43,840 nt of DNA from a virus: positions 1-43,840 of IMG/VR virus record IMGVR_UViG_3300025010_000110, one strand, 5' to 3'. Of the stretch, positions 30,080-37,609 are shown one piece after another. Under the pieces are notes generated by a model, which did no database searches, was not told the DNA's origin, and saw nothing but the letters and a program-made list of their open reading frames with translations. Position 1 is the first letter of the stretch, and each line of letters opens with the position of its first letter. Both the position numbers and the translations under genes were made by a program.

Positions 30080-31042
30080 ATGCCTTTACCAATACAACCA
30101 AGAAAATACACGATGTCAGCAACCAGACATGAGGAATCAGCGGTTTCGGCCAGTAACAGATTTCCGGGCAGTGTGAACTTTTTCAACATCCCCAACACAC
30201 AAAAAGAGACATACTACAAACCACAACCCAATTCAAATGTAAGTTTCAACATAATCCCTTTTGTCATTGGTCCCAACAATCCAATGGTACACTCAGGCAA
30301 GCTGAAGGTTGGAGACCTTGACATCATTCTCGATGTCTATGTACACACCAATCTGGGACCAGAAGGCAGAGACAAAATACTTTGTCCCAAGATGAACTAT
30401 GGAAAACCATGTTGTCTTTGTGAGGAATCCCTGGCTTTTAAAAACGCTGGTAAGAAAGATGAAGCCATGAACCTAATGGCAAAACGCAGATCACTGGCCA
30501 ACATTCAGATCGAGGGTGCCAGAGGAATGGGGCCCATACAGATACATGAAAGTGCTTTTGGGCTGTTCTATGAGAAGCTGGCTAAGTTTGCCAGTCTGAA
30601 GGGCAAGGGTCATCCAGTTCCTTTCTCACACCCCGTAGATGGCAAGATCATCTGTGGTACACCTGTGCCGGGCAAGAAGTTTGCACAGGCTTTTGAATGG
30701 ACTTTCTTTGACTTTGCCGACAGAAGAGAAGAAGTTACTGATGAGCTCATTGAAAGTGCTTTCCAGTTCGACAAGTACCTGGTGCACATGACCAATGACG
30801 AGATCCAGAAATACTACTTTGGAAATGGTGAGGAAGAGACTCCGGCTCCAGAGCACGAGCAGGAAGTAGAGCAGGGAGAAGTAACAACTGAGCAGGAACA
30901 CGTTCCCAATCAGCCCAATGTACCCGAAACAGCAAGCCAGCACACCGGAAATAAATGTCCACAGGGACATGTTTATGGTGAAGACACTTACAAGTACCCA
31001 GACTGTAAAGGTTGCAGCAAACTGGATAAGTGCATAGGCTAA
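30080..31042 (+). CDS. gp32-like single-stranded DNA-binding protein
   Basis: 320 aa. The layout fits T4 gp32-type SSBs. A beta-rich core carries an early zinc cluster (ILCPKMNYGKPCCLCEES). DYVH-like aromatic strands and WTFFDFADRREEV follow. Then there is a long acidic tail (about 252-295, rich in Glu, Gln and Pro) that usually contacts partner proteins. Unusually, a second Cys-rich finger (CPQGHVYGEDT, YPDCKGCSKLDKC) follows the acidic tail at the very C-terminus. It lies next to the recombinase, as expected for a recombination-dependent replication module. Confidence 0.7.
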   Translation: MPLPIQPRKYTMSATRHEESAVSASNRFPGSVNFFNIPNTQKETYYKPQPNSNVSFNIIPFVIGPNNPMVHSGKLKVGDLDIILDVYVHTNLGPEGRDKILCPKMNYGKPCCLCEESLAFKNAGKKDEAMNLMAKRRSLANIQIEGARGMGPIQIHESAFGLFYEKLAKFASLKGKGHPVPFSHPVDGKIICGTPVPGKKFAQAFEWTFFDFADRREEVTDELIESAFQFDKYLVHMTNDEIQKYYFGNGEEETPAPEHEQEVEQGEVTTEQEHVPNQPNVPETASQHTGNKCPQGHVYGEDTYKYPDCKGCSKLDKCIG

Positions 31043-31052
31043 TCAAATTACT

Positions 31053-31116
31053 GGCCTCCTTTCTGAAGAAGTTACCCAACTAAAATCCATTTACCAAAAT
31101 GAGCAGAGAGGAGGTC
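31053..31116 (+). promoter_or_regulatory. Hairpin masking the recombinase ribosome-binding site
   Basis: GGCCTCCTTTCT (31053-31064) pairs over 12 bases (two G-U) with AGAGAGGAGGTC (31105-31116), leaving a 40-nt loop. The 3' strand contains GAGGAGGT, the Shine-Dalgarno site for the ATG at 31124. The fold would hide it, so translation should depend on opening by a protein, a small RNA, ribosome passage or heat. The TTTT that follows means it might also act as a weak terminator. Confidence 0.6.
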
Positions 31117-31123
31117 TTTTAAC

Positions 31124-32362
31124 ATGAACATCAAAGAAACAAGGGATTATTTTATGGCTGAAAAGAAAGTCAAGAAACCAGTTTATTTTAGTACAGGCAT
31201 CACTTTACTTGATCTTGCCGTAGGTGGTAGTGAGAGCAGAGGACTTCCAGCAGGGACCATTGTGAACCTAACCGGAGATCCACAAACAGGCAAGAGCCTT
31301 ATCTGTACGGAATCAGTGGCTAAGAACAAGAGCCTTTACAAAGACTTTGCCTGGAACTATGATGATGCCGAGAATGGCAACAGCTTCAATGCAAAAAAAC
31401 TATATGGCTTTGATCTATTCCATGACAAGACATTGACATCAGGCACCGTAGAAGAGTTTGATGCACATGTATCATATTTTCTCAAACACAACGAAGGCAA
31501 GAAAGGTCAGTATGTACTGGACAGCCTTGATGGACTCTCCAACAATGACAAGGAAGAGAGGTCAGCACAGAGATTGAAAGATTTTGAAGCCGGAAAGGAA
31601 GTTGTGAGTGCAGGTACTTTCGACACAGCCACACCTAAGTTCATGTCCCAGGACTTCTTCAAGGTACAGGCAAGCAACTTTGAGAGAACCGATTCAATAC
31701 TTTGGATTATCTCTCAGACCCGGCAGAACATGTCCACAGCACCCTTCAAATCCAAAAGAGTGAAGACAGGTGGAGATGCCGTATTGTTTTTCTGCTCTGC
31801 AATCATCTGGTTACACCATGTCAGCTTTATTGTAAAGAATGGACTCAAGGTGGGACTTATTGTGCGAGCTGAGATCAAGAAAGGCAGAACAGACAGACCT
31901 TACCGGGAATGTACTTTCAGTCTTTACTTTGACTATGGCATCGACAACATAGGATCAAATCTGGACTACTTGTTTGATTTGCGTACAGAAAAGACTGGAG
32001 AGCTGAACAAGAGAGCTGAAGCAATACAGTGGGGAGGCAAAGAAGCCACTCTAGCCAATGTTGTGAAGTTCCTGAAAGACGAAGGTTGTTATGAGGAAGT
32101 GCAAGCGGAGAAACTGACAGCCAGTGGTAAGAAAGCACTAGAAATTGAATGGTTGCAAAATTACTTTCAGAATGCCGAGAATAAATTGTATAATAAGTAC
32201 AAAGAAACATTCTCGCAGGAAGCACCCAAAACCAGGGAAGAACTCATCAGGGCAATAGAAGAGTCGCCTGAGATGCAGAAAGAACTGGAGAACAGGGTGA
32301 TTGCTATGTGGGAAGCAGAGGAGGCCAAAGTTGCAACAAATAGAAAACCTAAGTATGCCTAA
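31124..32362 (+). CDS. RecA/UvsX-family recombinase
   Basis: 412 aa. Walker A GDPQTGKS within a RecA-type entry (FSTGITLLDLAVGG), Walker B YVLDSLDGLS, the loop-1 equivalent ISQTRQNMS, and the strand RAEIKKGRTDRPYRECTFSLYF before DYGIDNIGS-LDYL as in UvsX and RecA. It forms filaments on ssDNA and drives strand exchange, with SSB upstream and the resolvase and SbcCD downstream. A C-terminal helical extension (about 330-412) is rich in Glu/Lys. A TGTATAAT box at 32187-32194 lies within the gene. Confidence 0.85.
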   Translation: MNIKETRDYFMAEKKVKKPVYFSTGITLLDLAVGGSESRGLPAGTIVNLTGDPQTGKSLICTESVAKNKSLYKDFAWNYDDAENGNSFNAKKLYGFDLFHDKTLTSGTVEEFDAHVSYFLKHNEGKKGQYVLDSLDGLSNNDKEERSAQRLKDFEAGKEVVSAGTFDTATPKFMSQDFFKVQASNFERTDSILWIISQTRQNMSTAPFKSKRVKTGGDAVLFFCSAIIWLHHVSFIVKNGLKVGLIVRAEIKKGRTDRPYRECTFSLYFDYGIDNIGSNLDYLFDLRTEKTGELNKRAEAIQWGGKEATLANVVKFLKDEGCYEEVQAEKLTASGKKALEIEWLQNYFQNAENKLYNKYKETFSQEAPKTREELIRAIEESPEMQKELENRVIAMWEAEEAKVATNRKPKYA

Positions 32363-32720
32363 AGTAAAGCCAGAGAGTGTGGCAGCAATTCTGGGGATAA
32401 ATGTGGAGAAGATGGTGGAGCACTGTCTTTTCCCAATAATCAACATCGCAGCAAATGAGAACATTCCAGTAGAGAAAGCAGTTCTGAAGCACTTGTCGGC
32501 AAAGCCAGAGAAGATGCTCAAGAATGAAATTGCTTTTCTGATAACACTAGGCATGGACTACTTGTTTGAGAAAATGACGGCTGTGGAAGATAAGCCTATG
32601 GGCTATGGAAAATGTACTGATTGTACTTGGTTTGGTGTAACCGAGGGCTGTAATACTGAAAGAGGTTCTTTCCAGTGTGAGGAAAATAGAGGATCAAAAG
32701 AGGAAGAAAGTAATGTTTAA
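32355..32720 (+). CDS. Hypothetical protein with C-terminal Cys cluster, 121 aa
   Basis: ATG at 32355 overlaps the recombinase stop by 8 bases. The N-terminal part is helical; the C-terminal CTDCTWFGVTEGCNTERGSFQC is a four-Cys zinc-type knot found in many small phage proteins. Function unknown. Confidence 0.55.
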   Translation: MPKVKPESVAAILGINVEKMVEHCLFPIINIAANENIPVEKAVLKHLSAKPEKMLKNEIAFLITLGMDYLFEKMTAVEDKPMGYGKCTDCTWFGVTEGCNTERGSFQCEENRGSKEEESNV

Positions 32721-32973
32721 CTACATCAGAAATGGGAAAGTACACAAGTTCCTGAATGGAGGTCTTAGCAATGCAGACTTCCAGAATGTTGTCAAGATGT
32801 TTGGGAAGTTTGTCAACATTGAGTTTGGCAAGATACTGAAGGCTATGACTATTGATATGTGTGATCAGGAAGAGATTTGGGCTATTGTCAATACAAAAGA
32901 ATATGAAGCCAGTTGTTCGATTTGTAAGGACACCCGGCAGATACAAGAATTTGTTGTTGTGGTGAAGGAGTAA
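32713..32973 (+). CDS. Hypothetical protein, 86 aa
   Basis: ATG after GAGGAAGAAAGTA, overlapping the previous stop. It has a late CSIC pair. No recognised family. Directly precedes the resolvase. Confidence 0.5.
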   Translation: MFNYIRNGKVHKFLNGGLSNADFQNVVKMFGKFVNIEFGKILKAMTIDMCDQEEIWAIVNTKEYEASCSICKDTRQIQEFVVVVKE

Positions 32974-32975
32974 GT

Positions 32976-33485
32976 ATGAGTAGAGTGCTATACATAGGAT
33001 TAGATAATGGGGTAACTTCTTCATATGGTTTCGTTACAGAAGGCTATGCAGCCATGTGTAAAGCCCCTACCAAATCAGAGCAGAGCTACACAAAGAAGGA
33101 GGGAAATATCACCCGGATACAAGTTGATGATCTTAAACTAGCAATACATAATCATTGGAATCTCTCTGGAGCAGAGACAGTAAAAGTGTTTTTGGAGAGG
33201 ATGATGATCAATGCTATGAGATTCAAAGCATCTATCTCAGCAGCAAGGGCACTGGAGGCTACAATCATTGCACTGGAACAGATGGGACTGGGTTTTGAAT
33301 ACATAGACTCAAAGCAGTGGCAGAAGAAAATACTGCCTCCTACAATCAAAGGTTCAGCAGACCTGAAGAAAGCAAGCATGGATATTGGACTGCGCATATA
33401 CCCACAGCTCTCTGCAATAATCAAAAAGCACAAAGATGCAGATGGACTTCTTATGGCTCACTGGGCTTATGTGAATAAATTATGA
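32976..33485 (+). CDS. RuvC-like Holliday junction resolvase
   Basis: 169 aa, the usual size. RNase H-fold acidic residues are in place: Asp10 in YIGLDNGVT, Glu74 in KVFLERM, and Asp154/Asp156 in HKDADGLLMAHW. YIDSKQWQKKILP matches the family's P/S-x-W strand. It would resolve four-way junctions made by the recombinase or trim DNA for packaging. ATGA overlap to the next gene. Confidence 0.8.
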   Translation: MSRVLYIGLDNGVTSSYGFVTEGYAAMCKAPTKSEQSYTKKEGNITRIQVDDLKLAIHNHWNLSGAETVKVFLERMMINAMRFKASISAARALEATIIALEQMGLGFEYIDSKQWQKKILPPTIKGSADLKKASMDIGLRIYPQLSAIIKKHKDADGLLMAHWAYVNKL

Positions 33486-33814
33486 GCTTGAGAATAAGAG
33501 ACCTTCCCGGATATAACAGCAAAGAGTTTACTATGAAAGCCAATGCACCCAAGTATGAGGGGCTAAGTGTTGCCCTTGATGTGAAGTTTGACAAGTGTCC
33601 TAATTGTAGCATGGTGGTATGCACCTGTGACAAGGACTGGATACTGGACTACAACCAAAAGCTCAAGATGAAATTTATTGAACTGAAGAATAGAGTGCAG
33701 GAAAGCATGAAAGTGCCCTGCAAGTATTGTATTATGAACTGCCCTGAGTACAGGGATTCTGTATGCTATCCTTGTGCGACTACAATGTATTCCAAATTCA
33801 TGGAGAAGAAATGA
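33482..33814 (+). CDS. Zinc-finger-type protein, 110 aa
   Basis: ATGA overlaps at both ends. Cys pairs CPNC, CTC, CKYC, CPEY, CYPC indicate two possible zinc sites separated by a helix. It lies between the resolvase and the Rad50 N-half. No assigned role. Confidence 0.5.
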   Translation: MSLRIRDLPGYNSKEFTMKANAPKYEGLSVALDVKFDKCPNCSMVVCTCDKDWILDYNQKLKMKFIELKNRVQESMKVPCKYCIMNCPEYRDSVCYPCATTMYSKFMEKK

Positions 33815-35019
33815 TAAAATCAGCAGCCATAACAAACTTTCAGTCCCACAGGGCTACCAACTTTGACTTCTCACCGGGCATAAACGTGATCATTGGTGAA
33901 TCTGACAGGGGCAAGTCAGCAGCTCTTAGGGCTATAATGTGGTGTCTCACCAACAAACCAGCAGGGGACAGCTTTGTCTCCCATTGGATAAAGACCAAAA
34001 AGGACTTCATCAAGCAAGGTGAAGAATGTAGTGTACTCCTAACTACAGGGAAGGGCTACGTTAAGCGATTCAAGAACTCTGGTACAAACGGGTACAACAT
34101 CAACGGGAACCCTCTGGAGGCCCTGGGAAGAGGAAATATACCCACTGAAGTTGAAGAGTTCTTCAACATGGGTGAAGCCAATATTCAGAGGCAACTGGAC
34201 AGTCCATTCCTGCTCACCCAGACTTCGGGTGAAATAGCTAGGTTCTTCAATGGAATCATCAAACTGGACAGCATCGACAAAGCACTGGGTCTAATCGACT
34301 CACAGAAGAGAGAAACCAAGTCTGACATCAATGCCGAAGAGAAGAAAGCACTGACCCTGAAGGCTGAGATTACTGCCCTGCACTGGGTAAGACCACTCAA
34401 GGCCAGGATTGAAGAACTCGAAGATGTCTGGATGGAGCTTGTGGAGAAAAAAGAAAGGTTAGCAAGACTCCGAACTCTTTTGACAAACATTAGGGAAACC
34501 CAGAGAAAACTTGATAGGTTCAAAACCTTAAATGACACCAAAGCCCTGCTTAACACAGCAGAAGTTGTGAAGGACAGACTAGACACTCTCATTGAGGACA
34601 ACATAAAGCTCAAGCAAATCATAGAAGTATGCACCAATGCGAATATACGCATATTAGTATATACTAATATACTTATGGTAGGTGATAAGATTGCACTGGC
34701 TGAGAAGATTGGGACAAGGATTGTAGGTTTAAAGGAGAAGCAAGAGGAACTGAGGAAGCTCATACTGGTGATTACTAAGTCCGAACTTGGACTGAACAGG
34801 TTAAAACAGATTGATTTCCCCGGATTAAGTGAGAAACTTGAGTGGTTGGGGAAGAATGATATAGCCGAGCAGAAGCTGAACCTGTATAAATTTAAAGATT
34901 TGATAAATAATGTTAGAAAAACAACACAATTAGTGTATAATAAGGAAAAGGAGATTGAGGTAATAAAGACTCAATTCCCGGAAACCTGTCCCACTTGTGG
35001 AGGAGCTTTTAAAATATGA
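33811..35019 (+). CDS. SbcC/Rad50 N-terminal half ending at the zinc hook
   Basis: 402 aa from the ATG at 33811, which overlaps the previous stop. Residues 1-50 carry the Rad50/SMC ATPase N-lobe (FQSHRATNFDFSPGINVIIG, Walker A GESDRGKS). A Q-loop-like LLTQTSGEIA follows, then about 200 residues of coiled coil. The protein ends with ETCPTCGG (Cys393, Cys396), the zinc-hook half, and stops six residues after the second Cys. The C-lobe is absent here; it is encoded separately at 36318. The next gene (sbcD-like) overlaps by 4 bases. Confidence 0.85.
   Translation: MIKSAAITNFQSHRATNFDFSPGINVIIGESDRGKSAALRAIMWCLTNKPAGDSFVSHWIKTKKDFIKQGEECSVLLTTGKGYVKRFKNSGTNGYNINGNPLEALGRGNIPTEVEEFFNMGEANIQRQLDSPFLLTQTSGEIARFFNGIIKLDSIDKALGLIDSQKRETKSDINAEEKKALTLKAEITALHWVRPLKARIEELEDVWMELVEKKERLARLRTLLTNIRETQRKLDRFKTLNDTKALLNTAEVVKDRLDTLIEDNIKLKQIIEVCTNANIRILVYTNILMVGDKIALAEKIGTRIVGLKEKQEELRKLILVITKSELGLNRLKQIDFPGLSEKLEWLGKNDIAEQKLNLYKFKDLINNVRKTTQLVYNKEKEIEVIKTQFPETCPTCGGAFKI
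34651..34670. promoter_or_regulatory. Palindromic operator O3, perfect 20-bp palindrome inside the Rad50 N-half gene
   Basis: ATATTAG-TATATA-CTAATAT is a fully symmetric 20-mer with the same arms and 6-bp spacing as O1 and O2. The right flank continues ACTTATGGTAGGT, matching O1 apart from one base. It is in frame in the coding sequence. A binding site here could control transcription through the SbcCD genes or serve a non-regulatory task such as partition. Confidence 0.6.
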
Positions 35020-35861
35020 AATGGTTAATTTCCGGTGATTTACATGCACGCCAGACAGCCCCTAGATGTCGGATTGACCCTGACTGGATTGCCTCACAGA
35101 GAAAGAATTTGGAGAAAATCAGGGACACTGCTGTTGATCTCCACTGTACTTTTGTTGTTTTGACTGGAGACCTTTTTCATGTAGCCAAAGCAACCAATGA
35201 ATTGGTGAATCTCTATTTGGAAGTTTTTACAGATTTTGCAAATGAGATACTTAACCCAGTGCTTTTTATTTTACCTGGTAATCATGATCTCCTGTATAAT
35301 AGCATACAGTATATTGAGCAAACTGCTGTGGGGACATTGTTGAAAACATATAATGGAGTAGTAGAATTATCTGAGTTTCCTTACAAGTTCATCCATACCC
35401 TTTGCTTTCCCTCGGACAAAGAGAGGCCAGTCAAAGGCATTGGGATTACAGCACAGGAGCTTCTGGATGCCAACAGGGATTGCAGGGGTATCTTTACAGG
35501 GGACTATCACAGATCGTTCTTCTACAAAGCCCCAGATGGCAGATTTGTACTCAATCCGGGCTGCTTGAACATCCAGGCTGCTGATATGATTGACTACATT
35601 CCCAAAATAGCGATTTTTGACACCATAACTGAGGAAGTGGAGTGGGTGCAGGTAGAAGAGAATCCACTGGAGTTTGTGGACACCAACTATCTGGATCAGA
35701 AGAAAGTCAAAGAAGACAGCATGGGGAAGTTCATAGAGGTCATTCAGAGCAACCAGGGAATAACACTTGACTTTGTAAGCAACTTGCAGCAGAGGGTTCA
35801 AGATACCACTCTAGGTGATAATACCAGAAAATTATTAGAGACCATCCTTGTTCAACTTTAA
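35016..35861 (+). CDS. SbcD/Mre11-like nuclease
   Basis: 281 aa. Calcineurin-type phosphoesterase motifs: SGDLHAR (I), LTGDLFH (II), LPGNHDLL (III), then FTGDYHRS in place of GHxH and NPGCLN. It is a Mn2+-dependent 3'-5' exonuclease and endonuclease subunit working with the split SbcC/Rad50. It is shorter than SbcD (about 400 aa), lacking the usual capping domain. It lies between the two Rad50 halves. Confidence 0.85.
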   Translation: MKWLISGDLHARQTAPRCRIDPDWIASQRKNLEKIRDTAVDLHCTFVVLTGDLFHVAKATNELVNLYLEVFTDFANEILNPVLFILPGNHDLLYNSIQYIEQTAVGTLLKTYNGVVELSEFPYKFIHTLCFPSDKERPVKGIGITAQELLDANRDCRGIFTGDYHRSFFYKAPDGRFVLNPGCLNIQAADMIDYIPKIAIFDTITEEVEWVQVEENPLEFVDTNYLDQKKVKEDSMGKFIEVIQSNQGITLDFVSNLQQRVQDTTLGDNTRKLLETILVQL

Positions 35862-35880
35862 CTTTGGAGCAATATAGAAA

Positions 35881-36099
35881 ATGTTAAGAATTTGTGAGAA
35901 CATAGATAATCATCTACCCATTACTTATGAAGGTATTGAGAACACGGGCTACCCAATATGCTTTCAGATAGAAACAATGAAAGCAAAGCTGAAAGAAATA
36001 GATGATTTTTATGGGATCACACAGCAGCTATTGTTTGAGCAGGAACAGTTTAAAAAAGAAGGTGAATTTTACCGAAAAAGAGAGGAAGAAAATGGCTAG
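35881..36099 (+). CDS. Hypothetical helical protein, 72 aa
   Basis: Between SbcD and the Rad50 C-half. Helical, Glu/Lys/Gln-rich C-terminal region, with a short Cys/His-poor N-terminus. It overlaps the next gene. It could be part of the complex, but no motif shows this. Confidence 0.5.
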   Translation: MLRICENIDNHLPITYEGIENTGYPICFQIETMKAKLKEIDDFYGITQQLLFEQEQFKKEGEFYRKREEENG

Positions 36100-36325
36100 T
36101 ATTGATGAATTAAAACAGAAACTAAGAACAGCAGAAGCAGACAAGTCCAAGGCTGAAGGTATGCTTCAGAGCTACACAGACACTCTGGCAACCACTTTTG
36201 GGTGCAGCAGTGTAGAACAGGCTGAGAAGCTGCAACAGGACACAGAGACTCAGATAGTTGCACTGGAGTCCAAGTACAATGAAATGCTTGGCGAAGTAGA
36301 AAAGGAACTGAAGACCTATGCTTGA
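36092..36325 (+). CDS. Small coiled-coil protein within the split-Rad50 operon, 77 aa
   Basis: ATG at 36092 after GAGGAAGAA; 8-base overlaps on both sides. Almost entirely heptad coiled coil (IDELKQKLRTAEADKSKAEG, QDTETQIVALESKYNEML). It may contribute a piece of the returning Rad50 coil, since the C-half at 36318 carries only a short coil. This is inference from position and composition. Confidence 0.55.
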   Translation: MASIDELKQKLRTAEADKSKAEGMLQSYTDTLATTFGCSSVEQAEKLQQDTETQIVALESKYNEMLGEVEKELKTYA

Positions 36326-36932
36326 GCACATCAAGTCCAAGGTGCAGCAGGTCATGGGGAAACTTACTTTTCTCGAAGACTCTTTGGTCATTGCTAACAA
36401 AGAACTTGTAAACCTCAGAGCACTGCAACTGGCCCAAGAGGAAGCACAAGCACTGATTCAGCAAGTCGCACAGGAGACCCAGAACAGTGTGAGTGTACAC
36501 ATCGAAGAGATCGTACAGGCAGCTCTAAGTTCCGTGTTTGGAGAAAAGTACCAGTTCAAGTTGAAGTTTGAGAGCAAAAGAGGAAAGACTGAAGCCAACA
36601 TTTTCCTGGAAGAGAAAGGTATTCAAATTGATCCACTGGACAGTACAGGTGGTGGAGTTGTTGACATCGTGAGCTTTGCGCTTAGAATAGCAGTCTGGGT
36701 ACTTAGCAAAAAAGCAAAGACAATACTTCTGGATGAGCCCTTCAAGTTTCTCAGTGCGGAGTACAAGCCCCTGATGGGAGAGTTTCTCCGTGCGATCTCA
36801 GATAAGTTAGGGCTTCAGATTATCTGTGTAACCCATGACAGCTTCCTGATTGAAATAGCGGATAAATACTTTCTGGTGGACATGGAAGGCAAGGAAAGTT
36901 TTATCAGCAAAGAGGGCAGGTATGAGTCGTAA
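36318..36932 (+). CDS. SbcC/Rad50 C-terminal half (ATPase C-lobe)
   Basis: 204 aa. About 70 residues of coiled coil are followed by the ABC/Rad50 C-lobe: signature-like STGGGVVDIVSFALRIA, Walker B TILLDEPFKFLS, and D-loop and H-loop equivalents ending in IICVTHDSFLIEIAD. It has no Walker A and no hook Cys, so it must join the protein at 33811 to make a working ATPase. The order Rad50N-sbcD-two small helical genes-Rad50C is unusual. Confidence 0.85.
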   Translation: MLEHIKSKVQQVMGKLTFLEDSLVIANKELVNLRALQLAQEEAQALIQQVAQETQNSVSVHIEEIVQAALSSVFGEKYQFKLKFESKRGKTEANIFLEEKGIQIDPLDSTGGGVVDIVSFALRIAVWVLSKKAKTILLDEPFKFLSAEYKPLMGEFLRAISDKLGLQIICVTHDSFLIEIADKYFLVDMEGKESFISKEGRYES

Positions 36933-37191
36933 ACCCAGAGGCAAAAGTAACAAAGTACAGGGTCATGGAAAAAGGCTCATGGAGCTTATGGTTACTTTCA
37001 AAAGCCTAAGTAGAAAGGAGTTGCTTACTTACTTGGCTGGAAAGGACATACCACCTGCTCAGATTGATACCCTGGTACACAGACTTGTGAATCGAGGCAT
37101 CTTGAAAGCTAACCCTGTTACCTACTCATTGGCTATACCCGAAGAAGATGTGATAGCAAAAGAGAATATCAAAAAGGATTTGTTTCTATAA
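36922..37191 (+). CDS. Winged-helix protein, 89 aa
   Basis: Overlaps the Rad50 C-half by 11 bases. Basic N-terminus (SRKPRGKSNKVQGHGKR), then SLSRKELLTYLAGKDIPPAQIDTLV and HRLVNRGILKA, a helix-turn-helix with wing. Likely DNA-binding; it may regulate or assist the recombination module. Confidence 0.55.
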   Translation: MSRKPRGKSNKVQGHGKRLMELMVTFKSLSRKELLTYLAGKDIPPAQIDTLVHRLVNRGILKANPVTYSLAIPEEDVIAKENIKKDLFL

Positions 37192-37201
37192 GGAGAACAG
37201 T

Positions 37202-37609
37202 ATGTCAGATGTAAATTTATCAATAAGTAAGGAAATCATACAACCCATAATTGATGCAAAAGTAAGTGCAGCAGTATGTGAGGCTTTATCAGGAAGTAAG
37301 AATATAATTAGTGATGTGGTTTCAAAAATACTCACCATGAAAGTAGATTCTAGTGGTAAAGCCTCATCCTACAGTAGTGATATTCCTTTTATACAATGGC
37401 TGTGTAATAATGCCATACATGAGGCAGCTAAAACAGCTGTGAAAGAGTACATAGGAAAATCTAAGGAAGGATTGGCTATTGAGATTCAAAAAACACTTGT
37501 AAAAAATCAAAAAATAATAGCATTGAATTTGGTAAACTCTTTTATTGAGAATACTCAATCGGATTACAGAATGAATGTAAATATAGAAGTTAAAAAAACA
37601 GAATACTAA
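37202..37609 (+). CDS. Hypothetical protein, 135 aa
   Basis: AAGGAGAACAGT before the ATG. The pattern (IIQPIIDAKVSAAVCEALSG, then KVDSSGKA, IPFIQWLCNNAIHEAAKTAVKEY) resembles small helical phage proteins seen beside replication genes; role unknown. It is more AT-rich than its neighbours. TAATG overlap with the primase. Confidence 0.5.
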   Translation: MSDVNLSISKEIIQPIIDAKVSAAVCEALSGSKNIISDVVSKILTMKVDSSGKASSYSSDIPFIQWLCNNAIHEAAKTAVKEYIGKSKEGLAIEIQKTLVKNQKIIALNLVNSFIENTQSDYRMNVNIEVKKTEY

